From contig NC_092875.1 of the NCBI RefSeq assembly GCF_028372415.1, positions 437,789,377-437,853,376 of the forward strand: a DNA stretch of 64,000 nucleotides. The letters run 5' to 3'. The notes beneath the pieces were generated by a model. It saw only the letters and a list, made by a program, of their open reading frames with translations, made no database searches and was not told the origin of the DNA. Positions 44,086 to 56,472 of this stretch are shown here, one piece after another. The DNA is from Notamacropus eugenii (lineage: Eukaryota > Chordata > Mammalia > Diprotodontia > Macropodidae). The translations under genes and the position numbers were made by a program. Numbering within the stretch: position 1 is the stretch's first letter; each line of letters begins with the position of its first letter.

Positions 44086-45043
44086 TGAAAAGAATGGTTA
44101 GAGACATGGGAAGAAAATTAGTGTTCATTTTTTAATCCAAGAAGGGGTAATATATACACACACACATATGTGTGTGTGTTGTGTTGTGTGTGTGTAGACA
44201 CACATGTATACTGTATATACATATATATATAAACACATATATAGCATTATGTCCATGTGTATTTGCTGTGGTTTGTTTGCTATATTATGATTATATAATA
44301 TTACATATGTCATGTTATCATATAATATATAGCATGCATATTTAGTAGAAAATATGGCTTTGACGATTTATATTTGATAATTTGATTATTGGTAAAACTT
44401 TAAAGATTCAGTATGAATAAGATGGTAGAAACAGATGTATACTCCAAGGGGATGAAGAGAAAGTAAGTTGTGAGGAAGCGGAGGTGATAAATGTAGAGGA
44501 CTCAGTCCAAAAAAATGTACCAGTAAAAGGGAAGAGAAGTGGAGTTGAAACTGAGATGGGGCATAGAGATGAACACTTATTTTTAAGAATAGATAAACCT
44601 GAGCATGACTCTATGTAGATGGGAACATGCCAGTGGGGATGGAGAGACTGAATATGAATCATGGAATCTCAGTACTTGAAAGACCCTAAAGGAAATAAAA
44701 TTATTTACTTATCCAGCAACAATATTCATGAGCAATAAGGGATGTATCAGATTCTGGTTGATGTGGGAGGGAATGGAATGAAACCCTCAGGTATAGGGAT
44801 TTGCCTTGGAGGTAGGTTTACCTCTTCTCTGACCAGAGGGAAGATGAAGAGAGCTGCCCCTGAGAAGTTTTGAAGAATTAGAGAGAACTGATTGAACTTA
44901 CCTCCAAAAGCCCTGAAACTCTTAGTGAAGGGGTAGATTATGTCATCTGCTGTTAAGGAGAAGGGCAGAGAAACACTGGAAATGAGGCATGGAGGAAAAA
45001 AGAAAAGCACTGGAACAAACTTGATGGGGAGTCAGTAAGGTTA
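44086..45043. other. Unassigned, with a (TG/CA) and AT-rich satellite
   Basis: Microsatellite of CA, GT and TATA blocks at about 44150-44260. 44400-45040 resembles L2 5' sequence on the minus strand (purine-rich, 'gaagggcagagaaacactg'), but I cannot anchor it. Confidence 0.4.
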
Positions 45044-45250
45044 TAGCGGTGGGGAACCTGTGACCTCAAGGACACATGTGGCCCTCTAGGTCCTCAAATT
45101 TTACCCTTTGACTGAATCCAGATTTCACAGAACAAATCCCCTTAATAAAAGGATTTGTTCTGTAATACTTGGACTCAGTCAAAAGACTGAACTTGAGGAC
45201 CTAAAGAGCCACATTTGGCCTCAAGACTACAGGACAAAACCTACCCTTGG
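45044..45250. mobile_element. Palindromic hAT-like MITE, copy B
   Basis: Starts 'tagcggtggggaacctgtg', arm 'acacatgtggccctctagg', palindromic centre 'cagaacaaatccccttaat' then 'aaaaggatttgttctgtaa', second arm 'cacatttggcctcaagact', end 'acctacccttg'. About 207 bp and almost entirely self-complementary. No coding capacity. It sits between L2-derived pieces. Confidence 0.75.
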
Positions 45251-45289
45251 TTTAGAGTAAAAAGATTGTGAAACAGCAGTCTGGGCACG

Positions 45290-45920
45290 GATGAAGCTAA
45301 ATAAATTTGTAATAGGTGAAGTCAGTTGCATTTGGTGATTCTCTCTAGTGATGTTGAAGGGACTTTAGGAGATGAAAGAAGATATAGTTTGTGTCACTGA
45401 TTGAACAGAAAATGTGGAAGGCTAGAGAATCAGAGTGAGAGACAGAAATTTTTCAAATTCTTAATCATGGAAGTATTCCATTTCTGAGCAGTTAGTCATA
45501 ATATATGACCATGGCAGTGCGTGAGCGGAGGTGAGGTAGGAAGTCCAGGTGATAGATGATGTTTGCCTGAGTAGGGTAGTGGTTCAAAGATAAGAAAAAG
45601 GAGAAGAGATGAGAAAGATGTGGAGGTAGAAATGAAAAAAAAATAGCAACTGATTAGATGTGTGAGGTGAGGGGAGAATGAGTCAAATGTGCTATCAAAG
45701 TTGTGAACCTGGAAAGATGATAGTGCCACGCTTCCAAGGAAGTTTTAAAAGAGGAAAAGAGTTTGGGGAGAAAGAAAATATATTGAAATCTTTGATCTTT
45801 TGCAACCCATTTGATTTGCTTCATCCAGGAGGTCCCACAGTTAGGATGTATTAGGGGCAAGACTTTAATCTAGGTCACATTGAGTTTGAGGCTGGTTCCT
45901 CCATCTAGTATGTCAAGATG
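45290..45920 (-). mobile_element. L2 LINE, minus strand, second copy
   Basis: Minus-strand frames contain FLPKLFSSFKTSL then TTLIAHLTHSPLTSHI, matching the L2 stretch FPPKPxPPxxSPIxVNGTTI...NLGVILDSSL. It covers the same part of L2 as 43820-43990, so it is a separate insertion and not a continuation. Confidence 0.6.
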
Positions 45921-48900
45921 CTTCTCAGACAGAGAGCAAAATGTGAATAGGAAAAAGAAAGCGGAGAAGAGGGAAAGTTCAGCTATGTTGTTTGGTGGCT
46001 TAGAAAGGAAGAGAAGAAATCTCAGAATGAAAACTATACTTATCTTCAGAGAGAACCAGTTATCTTTCCAGTCTTGGAGGAGCTATTACCTAGAATAGAG
46101 AAGCCTATAAGCTTGCAGATATCAGCTATCCAGTAAATGCTATAGCAAACCAACTCATTCAGGGCACATAACTGCCTTCTGAATTCAGGCTGTCAACAGT
46201 GCTGGCAGTGTTGTGTGGGGTCAGCAGTATTTCAGTAACTAGTCTGGAGAGTATTCTTGTGTACAGTTCTGAAGGTAGATAGGCATCCTGGAATTTTGTC
46301 ATCAAAAGAAATTTCTCTAATCAAGAAATTACACCTTTACAAAATACTTACTTTTGTCCTCTGAAAAAGTATGGAAGGATTTCATCACAAGTTGTCTTAG
46401 AGCTTATTATTTTAAATTTTGGTGTGGTATTCTTAAGGGTACAGACAGATTCAAGAAAGAAAATCTTAGGGAAAAAACCACAGAGAGCTACCCACAAGTG
46501 AGATTTTTTTTTTTCTTTTTAATTCATTCTTTTTTTCTTTGTTTCTTTAATCTTCCCATTTCATTATACTTTTCCTCCCTACTCTGCCTTCCAATAAGGT
46601 GTCTAGTTCCTCATTTGGAAGGCTTGCAAGTATGAGGTCATCATTATAAAGGTAACTGGAGGGCACAGTAATAGTTTCTGGTTATAATCCCAGAGGGGCT
46701 CTTGCCTTGGTTTCAGGAAGGCAGTGTAGGACCCCATCTCAGCCAGGTCCCTTTTGCTCCCTTCTGTGGCAGGCCCCTTTGTCTACTTGTTACTCTTGTC
46801 ATTCTTCTCAAGTAGCATCTACAAGTCTCACTTGAAGCATCAGCAAAGTCCATTTGAGAGTAAATTGTAATATGACGATTCTCTGTTCAGTTTATAGTGT
46901 TTGCATTTCTTCCCATGGCAGCTAAGAATTTATCTAGTATACAATTCACCAGTGACCACCACAGATACCAGATGTATGGACCAATTTAAGGAGAGCATTT
47001 TTAAAATGCAAAATCCTTGGAAAGAAAATGAAGGAAGATTTGTTCTTGGGCTATGAATTCACTTAGTTTCTAATATCAAATTTATGGATTTTTAAACATC
47101 CATAAGGCTTTGCAAGGCTAAAGGAAGAAAAAAAATTCCTTCAGGATAATCACATTTAGGAAAAAAGTAGATTTGCACCCATGGGTCTGTAGTATTAACC
47201 TTTAGACTTGATCAAATAAAGAAACTCAAAATCCCCCTGACGAGAGAGTAAGTTCCCAAGCTTGTTTCTCCACCAAATAAACATTCTCTATAAACCCCAG
47301 TGAAATATTTATGTCAAGGCCCTAGTGGCTTCTTTAATGGGATTTCATTGAGGGGGGCAGGTGAGGGGGTATTTCACAGATGATTCCTGTTTTCTTCACT
47401 TCACCAGTTAATTCCCTCCTCTCCCATTCCTCTATGAACATTCCTGGGGAGGAGGCATCATCATCATCCCTGCCAAAGCACACCTGTGGTTAAGCTGCCT
47501 CTGTTGTCGGCATTTAGGTCACTGAGGGAGCAGCTCACTGCTCAGCAAGGGCCAGGGAAACAAAGCAAGGGCCAGTGTCCTCTACTGGCAGGCTCTCTGC
47601 ATGGCTGCATTTCCTGAGAGTCAGTCCCAGGATTTTAGAGCTGGTCCACAGCCCAGCACACACCATCCTTGGAGGAGAATTATAAGGAGATAAGATGGCA
47701 ATTTATGCAATCAGGAAATCTTACCAGGTCAGAGATTCTGAAACACTGGCTGGCTTGTGGGTATGTGGAACTTAACACTTCAAATTCGAATATTTCTTAA
47801 GCCTGGGATGATAGATGGTGCATTTAAAGCAAGAACAAAACTGATTGGTGGATGCAGGTGACTGAGAGGAAAATAGGATGAGTGACTTGATATTCCTCTG
47901 AGAAATTAGGACAGCTCTCTTTCCATTCTGTACCTCAGTAGATGGATCAGTGTTTTAAGAGGCTTTCACCCTCCAGGACACTAAGTATGCTCCCATGCCC
48001 AGATCATTTTTCAGTCCTAAAGCAGTAAATAGGATTTTCCCTAATGAGCTTATAGTCACAGAATTGGCAAGAAAAAAAAAAAATTAACCTTCCTGCAGCC
48101 TTGTTTTGGTCTGCGTGATGATAGCTCTTTGACTAATTTCAAAATGAGTTTGGCAATAAGTGGGGTTCAACTTGACATGCCTCACGTCTCCCATAATCCC
48201 ACAATTTCCTACCATTAAACCAAGTCTCAGCTCATGAGTGTCCCTTTCAGGTTTGTAATCATCAACCAACTTATAAACTCCAAGCCTGGGCTCCCTGCAG
48301 GGTGACAAATGCAGTGACTCCCTCTGTCCTCCTTACCCTCACCAGGTGCAGCTTACACACTTCGTAGTTGTTTTAAAGAGAATTGAGTATGAAGCACTAG
48401 AGGGAAACTTAAAATGGGGGTGGTAGTAGAGGGAAATTAGAACAATAGGCAAAAAAGAGCTACCGTCTCACAAATTAAAAAAATTCTCATATAAGGGGTT
48501 TCTAAAGTTTTAATGCCATTTTCAGATGTTAAAACTTGATCGTCACTGACTTTAGAGGACACGCTGTCCTTTAATCCTGGTTCTCAGAAGCAGTAATAGG
48601 ATACAAAGTCTTTGATCCCAGGATTTCCTTCTATCTAATTTCTAGTGTCTAGATTTGGTCTTGATGTTAATATTCTTTTAGGTGTCTTGTCACTGGTTTT
48701 GGCTGATCAAAATTATTTCTTTTGGATATTTTTTCTAGGTCCTTTAAAATTGGCTTCTCTAGCCTTCAAGCATGGTGTGGGTAGGGACCTGGGTCTTTAC
48801 CATGTTCTTTTCACATAAAATTCTACCTTTCTCTCACATTCCACCCCACCCCCATATTTTCATTCCCACCTCCAGTTCCTAGGATTTCTGAAAACAAATT

Positions 48901-49569
48901 CTTACTTATCCTTGGTCAAGTCCTGGGAATATGTTTTTTATGCTTCCAAACATCTAACAAGAATTCAATTTCATTCAAACACATATTAGTTTCCTGCTAT
49001 GTGCAAGGTAAGAAAGAATTATTCTTTATCTAAATTCCAAATACCTTTCTCTTCCCTGGCCTTTCAAATGAAATTTTTCATTCAAGGTCAATTGGTCCAA
49101 ATACCTTGAGAAACCATTCTTCCAACCTCTTCCATTAGGGTCTCTGTTCTCTTATCCCCTACAAATTATTCCCTCATTTTTCCATTTTGATTAGCTCTCA
49201 TTCTCTTTTTACTCTTTCCTTCTTCCTCTTCTTCTTCCTCCTCCTCCTTCCCCTCTCCATCCTTCCTTTCCTTCTTCCCTTCCTCCCTCTTTCCTTCTTT
49301 CTCTTGATATATCAATATCTGTATTATTAATTGATCTTTTGGGAGCAATTTTGGTTTTTGGTGGTCATCAACCTCTTTTGTCATTTAGTCTTGGATTTAT
49401 GGTATAGACGCACACCTTATTGGCTTACTGCAAGGCTTCTTAGAAAACTAGTTTATTTTCCAAATTCAAGATGTTAGGTGAACTGATTTCTAACTCCCAA
49501 CCATTGGCAACACTAAAGTGAAAGAAGAATATAAACATTTTTGCCATTTTATCACCATACAGTGGCAGC
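45921..49569. other. Long unassigned stretch
   Basis: No gene, LINE or SINE recognised over 3.6 kb. A C/T-only stretch with CTTCCT units lies at about 49200-49310. A T-run sits at 46504-46550. Best region in the window for conservation testing, since it seems poor in repeats. Confidence 0.45.
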
Positions 49570-49812
49570 TAGATGGTGCAATGGATAGGGTGCCAAACCT
49601 GGGATCAGGAAGAATTATCTTCCTGAATTCAAATCTGGCCTCAGATACTTTCTAGCTATACAACCCTGTGCAAGTCACTTAACCTTTTTTGTCTTAGTTT
49701 CTCATTTGTAAAATGAGCTGGAGAAGGAAATGACAAAGCGCTCCAGTACCTTTGACGAGAAAAACCCAGATGGGGTCACAAAGAGTCAGACACAACTGAA
49801 ACCACTGAAAAA
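49570..49812 (+). mobile_element. MAR1-type CORE-SINE
   Basis: 'ggcagctagatggtgcaat', 'tgaattcaaatctggcctc', 'aaaatgagctggagaagga', 'gcgctccagtacctttgac' and 'ggggtcacaaagagtcaga'. Full length and well preserved. Confidence 0.92.
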
Positions 49813-49904
49813 CAATGATACCACTTCAGGATATCAAGTTCGTACCCTACTTTGACTCATCCTTCATGAAAGTAAATTCTGAAAGCAAAGTTCTCTTATG
49901 ATAA

Positions 49905-50465
49905 CTATGATAAATAAACAAACAAGCAAGGTGCCTACCAATTCTAGGCATTGTGTCAGTCATAAAGATGCAAAAAAAATAAAATCAAATAGTTCCTTTC
50001 CTCAGGGAGTTTACATCCTATCAGGGGAGATATTGTGTACATATATGTGTAATAATACCTAAGAAATACACTGTAATTTGAAGGGAGAGACAGACACTGG
50101 TAGCAGGTAGGGAGGGGCCGGGAAAGGCATTTGAACTGTCCTTTGGAGGAAACTAGAGCCTGAGAAGTAGAGTAAAGGAGGGATTGCCTTCCAGGAATGA
50201 GGGACAGCCTGTGCAAAGGCGTGGAGATAATAGACAGAGTTTCTTATATGAGGCATATCAAGATGAGTCTGGCTGGACTGAGAAGCACGTGAAGGACAGA
50301 GCCCTACAATACATCTACAAAGGATTTTGAGAGTCAAATTGTGAAAGACTTTAAATGTCAAACAGAGGAATTTGTGTTTGATCCTGTAGGTGATAGGGAG
50401 CCATTGGAGTTAATTCTGAGTATGGAAGTGACATTGTCAGACTTGCACCCTAAAAACATCATTTT
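49905..50465 (-). mobile_element. L2 LINE, minus strand
   Basis: 3' end at left ('ccttt cctcagggagttta'-type block at 49996), then 'cctgtgcaaaggcgtggag', 'aaatgtcaaacagaggaat', 'gataggg agccattggagt'-like and 'gaagtgacattgtcagact'. Overlapping open frames on the minus strand carry no intact domain. Confidence 0.7.
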
Positions 50466-50469
50466 TACA

Positions 50470-50580
50470 GCTGTATAGCATAAAGAGACTGGTCTTGGAA
50501 TAAGACAATCTGGGTTCATTCCTTCCTCTATCTCTATGACTCTGAGCAAATCAGTCAACCTCTCTGAAAACCAGTAGATA
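50470..50580 (+). mobile_element. MIR fragment
   Basis: 'ctggtcttggaataagaca', 'atgactctgagcaaatcag' and 'caacctctctgaaaaccag'. The tail is lost. Confidence 0.5.
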
Positions 50581-52699
50581 AAGGGCTACCTGACTTACTT
50601 GTTGTTACTAGAGTGCTTTCCTCACCATATGAGCTATTACCTTTTTCTTTTCATTGAACAGGTATATTGCTGTTTCCATTGCCTCTCAATTTCATTTCTA
50701 TTACTGTGCCAACTATAATTTCATTCAAAATACAGATTGCAGAGACATATGGCTTGATTAGCATAACCCTGTCCGCCATCCACCAACAAAAACCTAAGAG
50801 CTAGGCCTGATCACTTAACTGCAGTAATAGAAAATGAAACTCATTTAATTCTGTTTCCTGGTAGTTTGAAAAAGAGTAAATATGCATTCATATGAAGCTA
50901 CAATGATGTTAAAACTAACTTACAAAAAATGTAATTTATTTTATTCAGAAACAAAAGAATAATTTAACTTATTTGTTTTGTTTTTGTTTCCACATGGGGC
51001 TCCCAGGTTGACTTTTTAATCCAGTGAACCAAGCTATTTTTTGAGTTAAACAAAACAAAAACAGGTTTTCTAATTTTCTCACTAACATGATTATTTACCT
51101 CACTAAATTGCCTGGATCAACAACTTATTTTAACAACATGTAGGCAACTCTTCAGCTCTGGAAACTTGAATAAGGGGAAAGTATTGTTAATATATGCATA
51201 AAGAAGAAATTCATTCTAATCCATAACACTTTCCTTGTACCATGACCCGTTGAACCTAAATTGGTGTGCTTACCAAAACATGAATGAAATGAGCATGCAG
51301 AAGGGCCCTTACCTTCCTTAGACAATTTCTTCAGTTATTTCCTTCACTATGTGGACCTAGACAATCATACTTTTATAGCCTTTCTGAGCTCAGCAGTTCT
51401 TGCTCTCCTACTTTAATTGATGGGCAGGATAGAGAACAATCTCAGCCCATAGGGTCTTGTGTATGCATGCTCAATTCTGGTTCAGAAACCCATTGGAAAG
51501 TTTTTGCTTACCAAAAAGTAAATGCACCAAATACCTACCAATATTCTGAAGTACTCTTGGGGGATTATATCATAAGGATCCGGCTCTCATTTTTCAGTCC
51601 CCTGTTACATTTCCATCAGAAAAACCCAATCATGTTCATGCCAAGTGATGAAGGCATCTTGATAATGGATTTGGACTTCCATCTAGCAACTCCAATGGAG
51701 TCACCAGCGCTCTGATTCAAGATGGCAAAAGAATCCAATGATGTAGCAAGGCGGGGTGGGTCTTATAAAGGAACTACCTCCTCCCATCCCACCACCATTC
51801 CCATTGGAGAAATGACACCTGCTTTCAGGCTTGGTGATGAGCCTTATTGGACCAAGTTGGATGCTTATCTTGGAAAAAAATTCAGAACTAACCATGAAAT
51901 ACCTGATTGCTTGGGATTATTTTGAGGATGAAACTTTCTGAGAGAGACAATATTTAGAAGGCTGAAAGAATTGAATAGGACTGAAACATCTGATGAGGCT
52001 CCTTCCCTGCTGCTTATTAATAAGATTTCCCCAATCATTCTATCACATTTGATTCTGCTGAAATTGACCAGTGGCTCCGAAAGGCTGGGTGGAGTGGAGG
52101 CAGTGTGGATAGAAGGAAATGTTGTGGAGGCAAATGAAGGGGCAGGGAGAATTCGGGAGAATGAAGCATTTCCAAGTTCCCCAAGGTGGCAGAGAAGGAA
52201 TGGGGGAGAATAGGATAATACTTGTCTTACTCATACCTCCTTTCAGCTGAACAGAGCCAGTAAGATTATCTCATGTTTATTGGAGTCATTCTCAAGCCTT
52301 TATGACCAATCAATGTTCCAGTTTCAATTCCTATTCAAATGAAAAAATTGTGTCACACAGAAAGATGAACTTATTTCCCCAAAGGCCTCTTGCCAGTAAA
52401 CAGAGCTTGTTTGTCTGAGTTCTAGGTCACTTAGGTTTCCTGCAGCAAAGCCCAATGAATAGTCTCTCAGGAGTTCCAAAGGAGAGTTTTAAATAGGAGG
52501 TTAAAGTAAAGGATACTTGTGAGATTCAGATGGTTTGAATTTTGTAATTTCCCATGGGAACTACAGTGTGCCTTATCAAGGCAAGACAGATAAACAATGC
52601 CCACCTCTCCAGAGATACTTTAAATGACCTTCTCTTGTGGAAACAGCACACAAATTGTCACCAGCCTTATTTTTTAAGCAAAAACTATTAGGCTTTTGT
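50581..52699. other. Unassigned stretch with three consecutive open frames
   Basis: Frames of 82, 67 and 80 codons follow each other on the + strand (51467-51715, 51722-51925, 51971-52213). I recognise no domain, start context or splice pattern in them, and an opposite-strand frame of 64 codons overlaps. No repeat recognised. Probably chance in a slightly GC-richer patch. Confidence 0.35.
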
Positions 52700-53215
52700 C
52701 TTTGTAACACCCTGGAATATCCAATGGGATTGGGTAATAACCATTTTGGCCTCATATGAAGAAGAAATCATGTCAGACCAATCTAATTTTCTTTTATGAC
52801 AGAGTAACCATCTTTTTAGATGAGAAAAGCAATAGAGGTAATATATCTCACCTTCAGAAAGAGTTTGGACTCTGCTCTCCATGACATGCCCATAAACAAA
52901 CTGGGAAAATAAGTTTGTTTATTTATATCAAATGTCAACTGTTTGGAGGGTGCCAGAGCATATTTATTGATGATTCGACATCAACCTGCTATGACATATA
53001 AAGGGAATTCTTCTGGATTGCATATGGTTCAAATTTGGGAAAAGTCACTATCATGACAGAATTGACCAAGTTTGTTGATGACAGACTAAGTTGTCTTAGA
53101 ATTCAAAATTATTTTTTGATGACTTGAAGAAATGAACAGGAATTCAAAGGATAAAACCTAGACTAGATTAATTTAGTTTTCCTTATACTTGAGAGAACTG
53201 AGCAGTAGTGAAAAT
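52700..53215 (+). mobile_element. L3/CR1 LINE reverse-transcriptase fragment
   Basis: Broken + frames give CQTNLIFFYDRVTIFLDE, then GNISHLQKEF, then TKFVDDRLSCL (53065-53100). These follow the CR1/L3 order SCxTNLISFYDxVT...YLDFxKAFD...KFADDTKLG. The middle is degraded. No ends visible. Confidence 0.65.
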
Positions 53216-53221
53216 ATAAAC

Positions 53222-53438
53222 GTTTAATAGGTATGGGAAATCTTCTGCCTTGATGTCACATGTGGCCTTCTAGGTCCTTGAGAGCAGCCTTTTGACTGAG
53301 TCCAAGTTCTATAAAACAAATCCTTTTATTAAGGGGATTTGTTCTGTGAAGTTTGGATTCAGTCAGAGGGTTGCACTTGAGGACCTAGAGGGCCACATGT
53401 GGCCTCAAAGCTGCAGGTTCCCCAAGGCTGGTTTAGAA
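53222..53438. mobile_element. Palindromic hAT-like MITE, copy C, with likely 8-bp duplication
   Basis: Element about 53230-53430: 'tgtggccttctaggtcctt', centre 'aacaaatccttttattaag' then 'gggatttgttctgtgaagt', second arm 'gacctagagggccacatgt', end 'gcaggttccccaaggctg'. Flanking octamers 'gtttaata' and 'gtttagaa' agree at 6 of 8 places. An 8-bp duplication is the hAT hallmark. It abuts the L3/CR1 piece. Confidence 0.75.
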
Positions 53439-53947
53439 TGAAGGCATAGGAACAATATTGTTGAAGCAGATCTGAGAATCGTAGTAAAATGTGTCTTGTT
53501 AGTAGTTCAAACAGATTACATAGTCTGATCCTATTATGTGGTTAAAATTGTGCACGTCAGAAAAAAGTAGAAGGCTTGGTTCTTGTTGGTCATCAGTGTA
53601 CTAACATCATAATATTTTGGTTTTTTATTGTCTTATCCCATACTAATTTGTAAGATTTTTATACTGATGAAAGTCTATGTGCCATCTGGATGGTGGGAGC
53701 CATTCTCTCTGAGAATTTCAAGGTTCTGAGTGTGGATTATTGCATGATTTCAAAGTCACTGGTTGACTTTTAGCAAGCATTCACACCCCAGGAAAGTTCT
53801 CCACAATTTTGAATTTCCAGGTCCTGCAGGAATATTGTTTCTACTTGCCAAAATGTGCATGGGATCCATTTCAATTAAGAGCGCATTACAAAGTAGAAAA
53901 TTCAAAATGTGAAAATTATACTATTATGTTTAGCATAAAGTAAATGT
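53439..53947. other. Unassigned sequence
   Basis: No gene or repeat recognised. Confidence 0.4.
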
Positions 53948-54160
53948 CATTATAGGATCATAGATTTAAAACCAGAAGGGACTTAAGGTATCATCAGGAC
54001 CAATCCCTTCATTTGACAGACAAGGAAACTGAGGCTTAGAGATCATAAGTGACTTTCTCATTGTCACTAGTGTCCAAGGATTTGAACCCAGGTCTTCAAG
54101 ATCTAACTCTAGAACTATTTCCAGGGCTCCATGCTGTCTCTTAATGTGACAGCCTAAATG
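53948..54160 (-). mobile_element. MIR-like SINE with CR1-like tail, minus strand
   Basis: 'ataggatcatagatttaaa', 'cagacaaggaaactgaggc' and 'ttgaacccaggtcttcaag'. Best-preserved member of the family seen at 6175-6460. Confidence 0.8.
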
Positions 54161-54339
54161 ATGCACTAAAACACTGGGCCAGGTTGTTCTAAATCTCAGC
54201 AAGAAGCAGTTGTGCTAAAGTAGCATCCTGGGCTGTGTTATTTGGCTTGAATAGCTACTTCAGTTGGCTGAATATATAAAAGGAGGATCTTTCCCTAGAT
54301 CACAATTCCTTTTTTTCTTTTCTAAGAAGAAGGAAAGAC

Positions 54340-54520
54340 AAATCTACCTATCCTTCAAGGGCTGGTTCAAGTAGCATCTCTCCTCCTAAAGCTTTCCTGG
54401 ATGACATCAATTCATACTGACCTCACTTTTCTTTGACATTAAACTCTGAACCACATAATTTAAAACCTCATCCTATGCTCTCTTGTACATTTTTTTTGCT
54501 AACTGATTCCATATGTTAGT
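54340..54520 (+). mobile_element. L2 LINE 3' region
   Basis: 'tatccttcaagggctggtt', 'cctcctaaagctttcctgg' and 'ctctcttgtacattttttt', the segment just upstream of the L2 3' terminus. Confidence 0.65.
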
Positions 54521-54524
54521 TTTT

Positions 54525-54745
54525 GTCTGTACTGTGGCATAGGAAAAATAGATTTGGGTTGAGATCAGAAGACATGAGTCCTAGCTCCAGTTATAACTTT
54601 GGTTAAGTCACTTAACTTGTTTAACCTCTGTTTTCGTGTGTAAAATGTGAACAGCAAGGTCTTTCTTATCTACTCCATGTTGTGGTGAAGCCTAAAGTAT
54701 TTTGTGACTCTCCTTGGCTTCATAAGTGATTAATATTCTTATTTA
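54525..54745 (+). mobile_element. MIR-type SINE
   Basis: 'tactgtggcataggaaaaa', 'gacatgagtcctagctcca', 'ggttaagtcacttaacttg' and 'gttttcgtgtgtaaaatgt'. It has replaced or follows the L2 3' terminus. Confidence 0.7.
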
Positions 54746-55254
54746 CCCAAGTAAAAGATGAACTGTTATTTGATGTTTTATTAATTGTGCTTGAAAGGAA
54801 AGGTGAGGCAGGGAAAAATGCAGAAGCCTCTCATTTAACCTTTTACTTGGAATCAATCCTTCCTCCCCAACTCCCACTTTTCCACAGGAAACTCTGATGT
54901 GGGCTGAAGCCACAGATTAACTGTGCTTCTAACAGAGATGTCAATTGTGAGGTCCTTGCTGTGGGAAACTGGTCAGCCTTTTAATCTATGATTCTCCGGA
55001 ATAAAGCAGGGTGATCAGCTTTCCTTGTTGCTTTGAAGGGACAGGCCAAGACAGATGAGAGAAATTAGGGTTTCCTCACCTTTAAAAAAATAAATACCTG
55101 TAGTGGGAATTACAAATCATCCTTTTTTGAGTGATCCATAGTGCCAGAGAAATATATTCCCTAGTCTACTTTTTCCTAGCCCACCACCTTGTAGTGAAGG
55201 TGCTAAGTAGAGTTCCCTCACCTGAAGAGTTCCTTTTGCAAAAAAAATCACAGA
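54746..55254. other. Unassigned sequence
   Basis: No gene or repeat recognised. Confidence 0.4.
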
Positions 55255-55865
55255 TCTATGTTTATATGTGTGTGTGGGTGTGTCTGTGTATATATATATA
55301 TATGTATGTGTGTGTTTGTGTGTATACATATATGCATGTATATACATGTACACATTAATATAATATGGAATACCTACACATATTATATTTATGCATGCAT
55401 ATATATTCATGCATGTAAGGTATATATATACACACATATACTTTTCTATATACACATACATATATATGTATTGACATACATATATACATAAATATATATG
55501 CACATGCACACACAACAATACATATATATTCACAAGTATATACATATACACACATGCATAAACATATATGCACACCAACATACATAACTTACCTATTTAT
55601 GTGCACATAGGTGTGTAGTGCAGTACATCCACATACATGTACACACATAATACTTGAGCATACTGCATATTTGTGAACATGCATATATATGTGTGTAGAT
55701 ATAAGCAAAGATAGGTACAAATCTAGAAATATACACACATATATATAACACATACATACATATACACATTGACATTGACACATACAAATATAGCACATTG
55801 ATATAGGCACATATATACATACATAAGTACACATACATACACGTAACACATATATACACATACAT
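55255..55865. repeat. Complex 600-bp TATG/CATA/TGTG array
   Basis: Interleaved (TG), (TATG), (ACATAT) and (CACA) blocks with no constant unit. The long cysteine-, tyrosine- and isoleucine-rich frames here on both strands (up to 154 codons) are artefacts of this composition. Confidence 0.9.
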
Positions 55866-56012
55866 GAGCAATTAGATGTTACATGGATAGAGTGCTGAAA
55901 CTGGAGTCAAGAAGACTCCTCTTCCTGAGTTTAAATCTGCCTTCAGACACTTCCTAGCTTTGTGACCCTGGGCAAATCACTTAACCTTGTTTGCCTCAGT
56001 TTCCTCATAAAA
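55866..56012 (+). mobile_element. MAR1-type SINE, 5' half
   Basis: 'tggatagagtgctgaaact', 'ttcctgagtttaaatctgc', 'gctttgtgaccctgggcaa' and 'tgcctcagtttcctcataa'. Breaks off before the tail. Confidence 0.8.
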
Positions 56013-56239
56013 GCAGACATAGACACAGGCACACAGACATAGACATGCACTGGAGGCACCTGCTTCTGAGAGGCAGGAGAGCTGGCACAAGTGTGGATAT
56101 TCTGTGCTCTAATAAAACAGGATTGAGAGCAACGTCTTTCCATTGGTTGGAACTATCTGCATCCTTAAAACCATCTGTCTGCAGTCTGTCTTTTTAATGC
56201 ACTTGCATTTAGGTGTGAAGAATGCATTCAGATTGGTTA

Positions 56240-56472
56240 TTTTTTGTTGTTCAGTGGTTTTCCATTCATGTCTGACGTTTCATGACCCCATTTGGGGTTT
56301 ATTTGGCAAAGTTACTGGAGTGGTTTGCCATTTCCTTCTCCAATTCACTTTACAGATGAAGAGACTGAGGCAAACAGGATTAAGGGACTTGCTCAGGGAG
56401 ACAGCACTAATAAGTGTCTGAGGCTGGACTTCAGACCTGGCACACTAACCACTGTGCCACCTATCTGCCCTC
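56240..56472 (-). mobile_element. MAR1-type CORE-SINE, minus strand
   Basis: 'ttgttgttcagtggttttc', 'gaccccatttggggtttat', 'actggagtggtttgccatt' and 'accactgtgccacctatct'. Nearly full length. Confidence 0.9.

Noticed and set aside
51467-52213. Three back-to-back plus-strand frames that might be exons
   Set aside because: No recognisable domain, no convincing splice sites linking them, and competing frames on the other strand. Cross-species conservation would be needed to revive this.
55117-55581. A 154-codon minus-strand frame rich in Cys, Tyr and Ile
   Set aside because: Produced by the TATG/CATA array; no domain, no start context, and open frames appear on several frames at once.
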